DNA of 6,982 bases from Lachnospira sp. UBA5912 (GTDB taxonomy: Bacteria; Bacillota; Clostridia; Lachnospirales; Lachnospiraceae). Made by a program: the position numbers and the translations under genes. The notes beneath the pieces are model-generated. The model had not been told where the DNA came from. It saw only the letters and a list, made by a program, of their open reading frames with translations, and ran no database searches. This document shows, piece by piece, positions 5,574-6,982 of this stretch (position 1 is the stretch's first letter; every line of letters starts with the position of its first letter). Location of the stretch: NCBI GenBank assembly GCA_002435585.1, contig DJDY01000224.1, positions 1 to 6,982 of the forward strand. Reading direction: 5' to 3'.

Positions 5574-5599
5574 ATTATAGCTGCCCTTTCGAGCAGCTA
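5574..5599 (-). promoter_or_regulatory. Hairpin overlapping a perfect -10 box, candidate promoter/operator for the methyltransferase
   Basis: TAGCTGC (5578-5584) and GCAGCTA (5593-5599) form a perfect 7-bp inverted repeat with an 8-nt loop. On the minus strand its end merges into a consensus -10, TATAAT (5574-5579). The -35 at 17-bp spacing is poor (CTGTAG), so the promoter may need an activator or the palindrome may bind a repressor. Alternatively, the hairpin followed by TATAATTATA could be a weak terminator for rpoZ readthrough, although it lacks a real T-run. Confidence 0.4.
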
Positions 5600-5763
5600 C
5601 AGTCACAATATTATATACTATATTAAAATATCAATTATAACTATATTATTATTACTCGCTGGTAGCAAGCTCCAGTAAAGAATCTCATCTTTAAGCATAA
5701 TATAAATATAAGTTAAATCAACTACACATTAATACCTTAAACAGTAAACATTATGCAATGCTA

Positions 5764-6147
5764 TTACATAACTTCACTGTCGTCGCCATTACCAACAATC
5801 TTTACCTTACCTTCGTAAAGTTCTTCTACAGCGATTGAAAGTGGCTTCATGTTCTCTGCATTATCAATAAGTGGTGTACCTATCTGAAGCTTTCTTGCTT
5901 CCTCTGGTGTTAAGAGCGGCTTTGGCTCACTCTTCTTGCCATCCTTATCCTTTTCTTTTGGAGCGTTTTCAGCTTCTATACGTGCCTTTCTTACCTTTTC
6001 TTCGATTGATCTGGCATCAATTATTTCCTTAGCTCTGGCTGCTGTAGCCTTAACGATTGAATAACGGCTCTGTACTAATGGCTGTTCGCCCTCTTCAACC
6101 TCACTGTTAACAACTGCCATTAATTCTGAATACGATGGATGTATCAT
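5764..6147 (-). CDS. rpoZ: DNA-directed RNA polymerase subunit omega
   Basis: Omega assists folding and assembly of the beta-prime subunit in RNA polymerase. The conserved core is clear: M-I-H-P-S-Y-S-E-L (1-9), S27-R-Y-S-I-V-K-A-T-A-A-R-A39, and the C-terminal K101-P-L-S-I-A-V-E-E-L-Y-E-G-K-V-K-I117. The protein has 127 residues, whereas typical omega subunits of Bacilli have about 70. The difference is a charged, Lys/Glu/Pro-rich insert at about 45-100 between the two conserved blocks, a form I associate with Lachnospiraceae. The ATG lies 2 nt after the gmk stop, and its GGAG ribosome binding site is inside the last codons of gmk. The two genes are therefore co-transcribed and probably translationally coupled. 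Confidence 0.93.
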   Translation of the reverse strand: MIHPSYSELMAVVNSEVEEGEQPLVQSRYSIVKATAARAKEIIDARSIEEKVRKARIEAENAPKEKDKDGKKSEPKPLLTPEEARKLQIGTPLIDNAENMKPLSIAVEELYEGKVKIVGNGDDSEVM

Positions 6148-6149
6148 TA

Positions 6150-6782
6150 TTATTCTCCTTTCGAATAAGCCTTAAGCTCTTCTTTTATATTATTAATTAA
6201 ATCGATGTTATTAGCTGCCTTTCTTTTCTCGCTCTTAACTATAGAATCTATAATCTCTACGCAGGCATCAACATCATCATTGATAACTATATAGTTATAA
6301 TTCTCTACGCCCTGTGCCTCTTCTCCAGCCCTTTGAAGCCTTGCTTTAATAGTCGCCTCATCCTCAGTTCCACGACCCACAAGTCTTCTTTCAAGTTCCT
6401 TGGCACTAGGTGGCATAATGAATAAAAGTACCGCATCCGGGAACATCTTCTTTATATTAAGTGCACCCTGTATTTCTATCTCAAGTATAACGTTCTTTCC
6501 TTCTTTAAGCTGTTCCTCTACATATGCCTTAGGTGTTCCATAGTAATTATTAACATACTTCGCATACTCTATAAGTTCAGATGCATCTATCATCTTTTCA
6601 AACTCTTCTTTTGTCTTAAAGAAATATTCTCTTCCGTTCTGTTCACCTTCTCTTGGTGACCTTGTAGTTGCTGAAATAGATAGTGCATAATCTTTATGCT
6701 GTTGTAAAAGTCTCTTAACAACTGTTCCTTTACCAGCACCTGAGAATCCTGATATTACAAGCAGCAATCCTTTATCTTTCAT
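6150..6782 (-). CDS. gmk: Guanylate kinase
   Basis: This cytosolic enzyme phosphorylates GMP (and dGMP) with ATP to give GDP in purine nucleotide synthesis. The protein has 210 residues, full length. The P-loop is G12-F-S-G-A-G-K-G-T20, with Phe13 in place of the more common Pro. The GMP-binding block is S37-A-T-T-R-S-P-R-E-G-E-Q-N-G-R-E-Y-F (37-54), followed by E-L-I-E-Y-A-K-Y-V-N-N-Y-Y-G-T-P, and the lid region has R-R-L-V-G-R-G-T-E-D-E. The start at 6782 follows AGGAG by 7 nt. It is the first gene of a tight pair with rpoZ, a conserved arrangement in Firmicutes. Transcription probably starts in the region 6790-6925. Confidence 0.97.
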   Translation of the reverse strand: MKDKGLLLVISGFSGAGKGTVVKRLLQQHKDYALSISATTRSPREGEQNGREYFFKTKEEFEKMIDASELIEYAKYVNNYYGTPKAYVEEQLKEGKNVILEIEIQGALNIKKMFPDAVLLFIMPPSAKELERRLVGRGTEDEATIKARLQRAGEEAQGVENYNYIVINDDVDACVEIIDSIVKSEKRKAANNIDLINNIKEELKAYSKGE

Positions 6783-6807
6783 CTCTAATCTCCTATCTTC
6801 GACTCAC

Positions 6808-6835
6808 ATTATAAGCCATCCGATATACTTGTTTA
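6808..6835 (-). promoter_or_regulatory. Proximal candidate promoter of gmk-rpoZ
   Basis: On the minus strand TAAACA (6830-6835), a 16-bp spacer and TATAAT (6808-6813). A transcript would start near 6801, only about 20 nt before the gmk ATG. The -35 has four of six consensus bases. Confidence 0.35.
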
Positions 6836-6859
6836 ATATGTAAAACACACCTTAAACAA
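6829..6859 (-). repeat. Inverted repeat TTGTTTAA/TTAAACAA in the gmk leader
   Basis: TTGTTTAA (6829-6836) and TTAAACAA (6852-6859) are perfectly complementary over 8 bp with a 15-nt centre. It covers the -35 of the proximal gmk promoter and lies downstream of the distal one, so it could be an operator or a leader hairpin. Confidence 0.4.
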
Positions 6860-6869
6860 ATATAAACAC

Positions 6870-6891
6870 GTACACCTACGCAGAAGTGTAC
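6870..6891 (-). repeat. Inverted repeat at the predicted 5' end of the gmk transcript
   Basis: GTACAC (6870-6875) and GTGTAC (6886-6891) are perfectly complementary with a 10-nt centre. The right arm ends 6 nt from the -10 of the distal promoter, so the repeat would either form a hairpin at the very start of the mRNA, stabilising it, or act as a DNA operator. Confidence 0.4.
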
Positions 6892-6896
6892 AAGTT

Positions 6897-6925
6897 ATTA
6901 TACAGAAATCTTTCATTTCGTGCAA
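6897..6925 (-). promoter_or_regulatory. Distal promoter of gmk-rpoZ
   Basis: On the minus strand TTGCAC (6920-6925), a 17-bp spacer and a consensus -10 TATAAT (6897-6902). Upstream, from about 6930 to the window end, runs of A and T resemble an UP element. The transcript would start near 6890 with a leader of about 108 nt. Confidence 0.6.
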
Positions 6926-6982
6926 GTCTTTTAAAATATTTTTATTGTATTTTATCATAAATATTGGTAAAAAAAAATATAT

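Larger units (their letters stand above)
5443..5763 (-). other. Intergenic region between rpoZ and the methyltransferase gene
   Basis: There is no gene I can support in these 321 bp. Besides the two hairpins and the -10 box listed separately, there is a weaker imperfect hairpin at about 5655-5680 (CTGG/CCAG, minus strand). The rest is AT-rich. I found no convincing terminator directly after rpoZ, so readthrough into the methyltransferase is possible. Confidence 0.6.

Noticed and set aside
5655..5680. Terminator or small RNA after rpoZ
   Set aside because: Only a 4-bp core helix (CTGG/CCAG) with an irregular extension and no T-run; too weak to call.
6969..6977. Run of nine A (T-run on the minus strand) as the tail of an upstream gene's terminator
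   Set aside because: The stem would lie beyond the right edge, so it cannot be judged; it may equally be part of the AT-rich upstream element of the gmk promoter.
1..6982. Mobile element, CRISPR, defence system or biosynthetic cluster
   Set aside because: No transposase, integrase, regular repeat-spacer array or defence-type gene was seen; the genes are core or commonplace, apart from one unknown protein.

Overview
The window is AT-rich, has low-GC Firmicute-style ribosome binding sites and intrinsic terminators, and carries a gene set typical of an anaerobic Clostridia member. The RpoZ form with a charged insert, the Rrf2-SufC pair and the orphan S/T-rich protein point to Lachnospiraceae (Lachnospira/Roseburia-like). 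That placement is inference from protein style, not a database match.

Layout. Positions 1-567 (minus strand) hold the start of a SUF iron-sulfur assembly operon: an Rrf2/IscR-type regulator followed by the first 20 codons of sufC. A divergent, gene-free stretch (568-1156) separates it from a large plus-strand chemoreceptor gene (1157-3214). That stretch contains a near-consensus minus-strand promoter for the regulator, with a repeated candidate operator, and a chemoreceptor leader dense in perfect inverted repeats, including a possible H-type pseudoknot and competing pairings. A strong bidirectional terminator (3282-3328) separates the chemoreceptor from a convergent gene of unknown function (3344-4069). 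Then come a 4Fe-4S 23S rRNA uracil-C5 methyltransferase (4279-5442), a 320-bp gap with hairpins and a possible promoter, and the tightly linked gmk-rpoZ pair (5764-6782), all on the minus strand, with the gmk promoter region reaching the right edge.

How the genes relate. gmk (GMP to GDP) and rpoZ (RNA polymerase omega) form a conserved housekeeping operon. The rRNA methyltransferase needs a 4Fe-4S cluster, which the SUF system could supply; the Rrf2 protein, with three cluster-ligand-like cysteines, probably senses cluster status and controls suf. The chemoreceptor looks like an amino-acid sensor of the dCache_1 class and has no che genes beside it.

I see no mobile element, CRISPR array, tRNA, rRNA, toxin-antitoxin or defence system. 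The least explained parts are the chemoreceptor leader RNA (about 965-1156), the repeated ACCCAT elements around the regulator promoter, the unknown protein with its AT-rich upstream palindrome, and the hairpins ahead of the methyltransferase and gmk.
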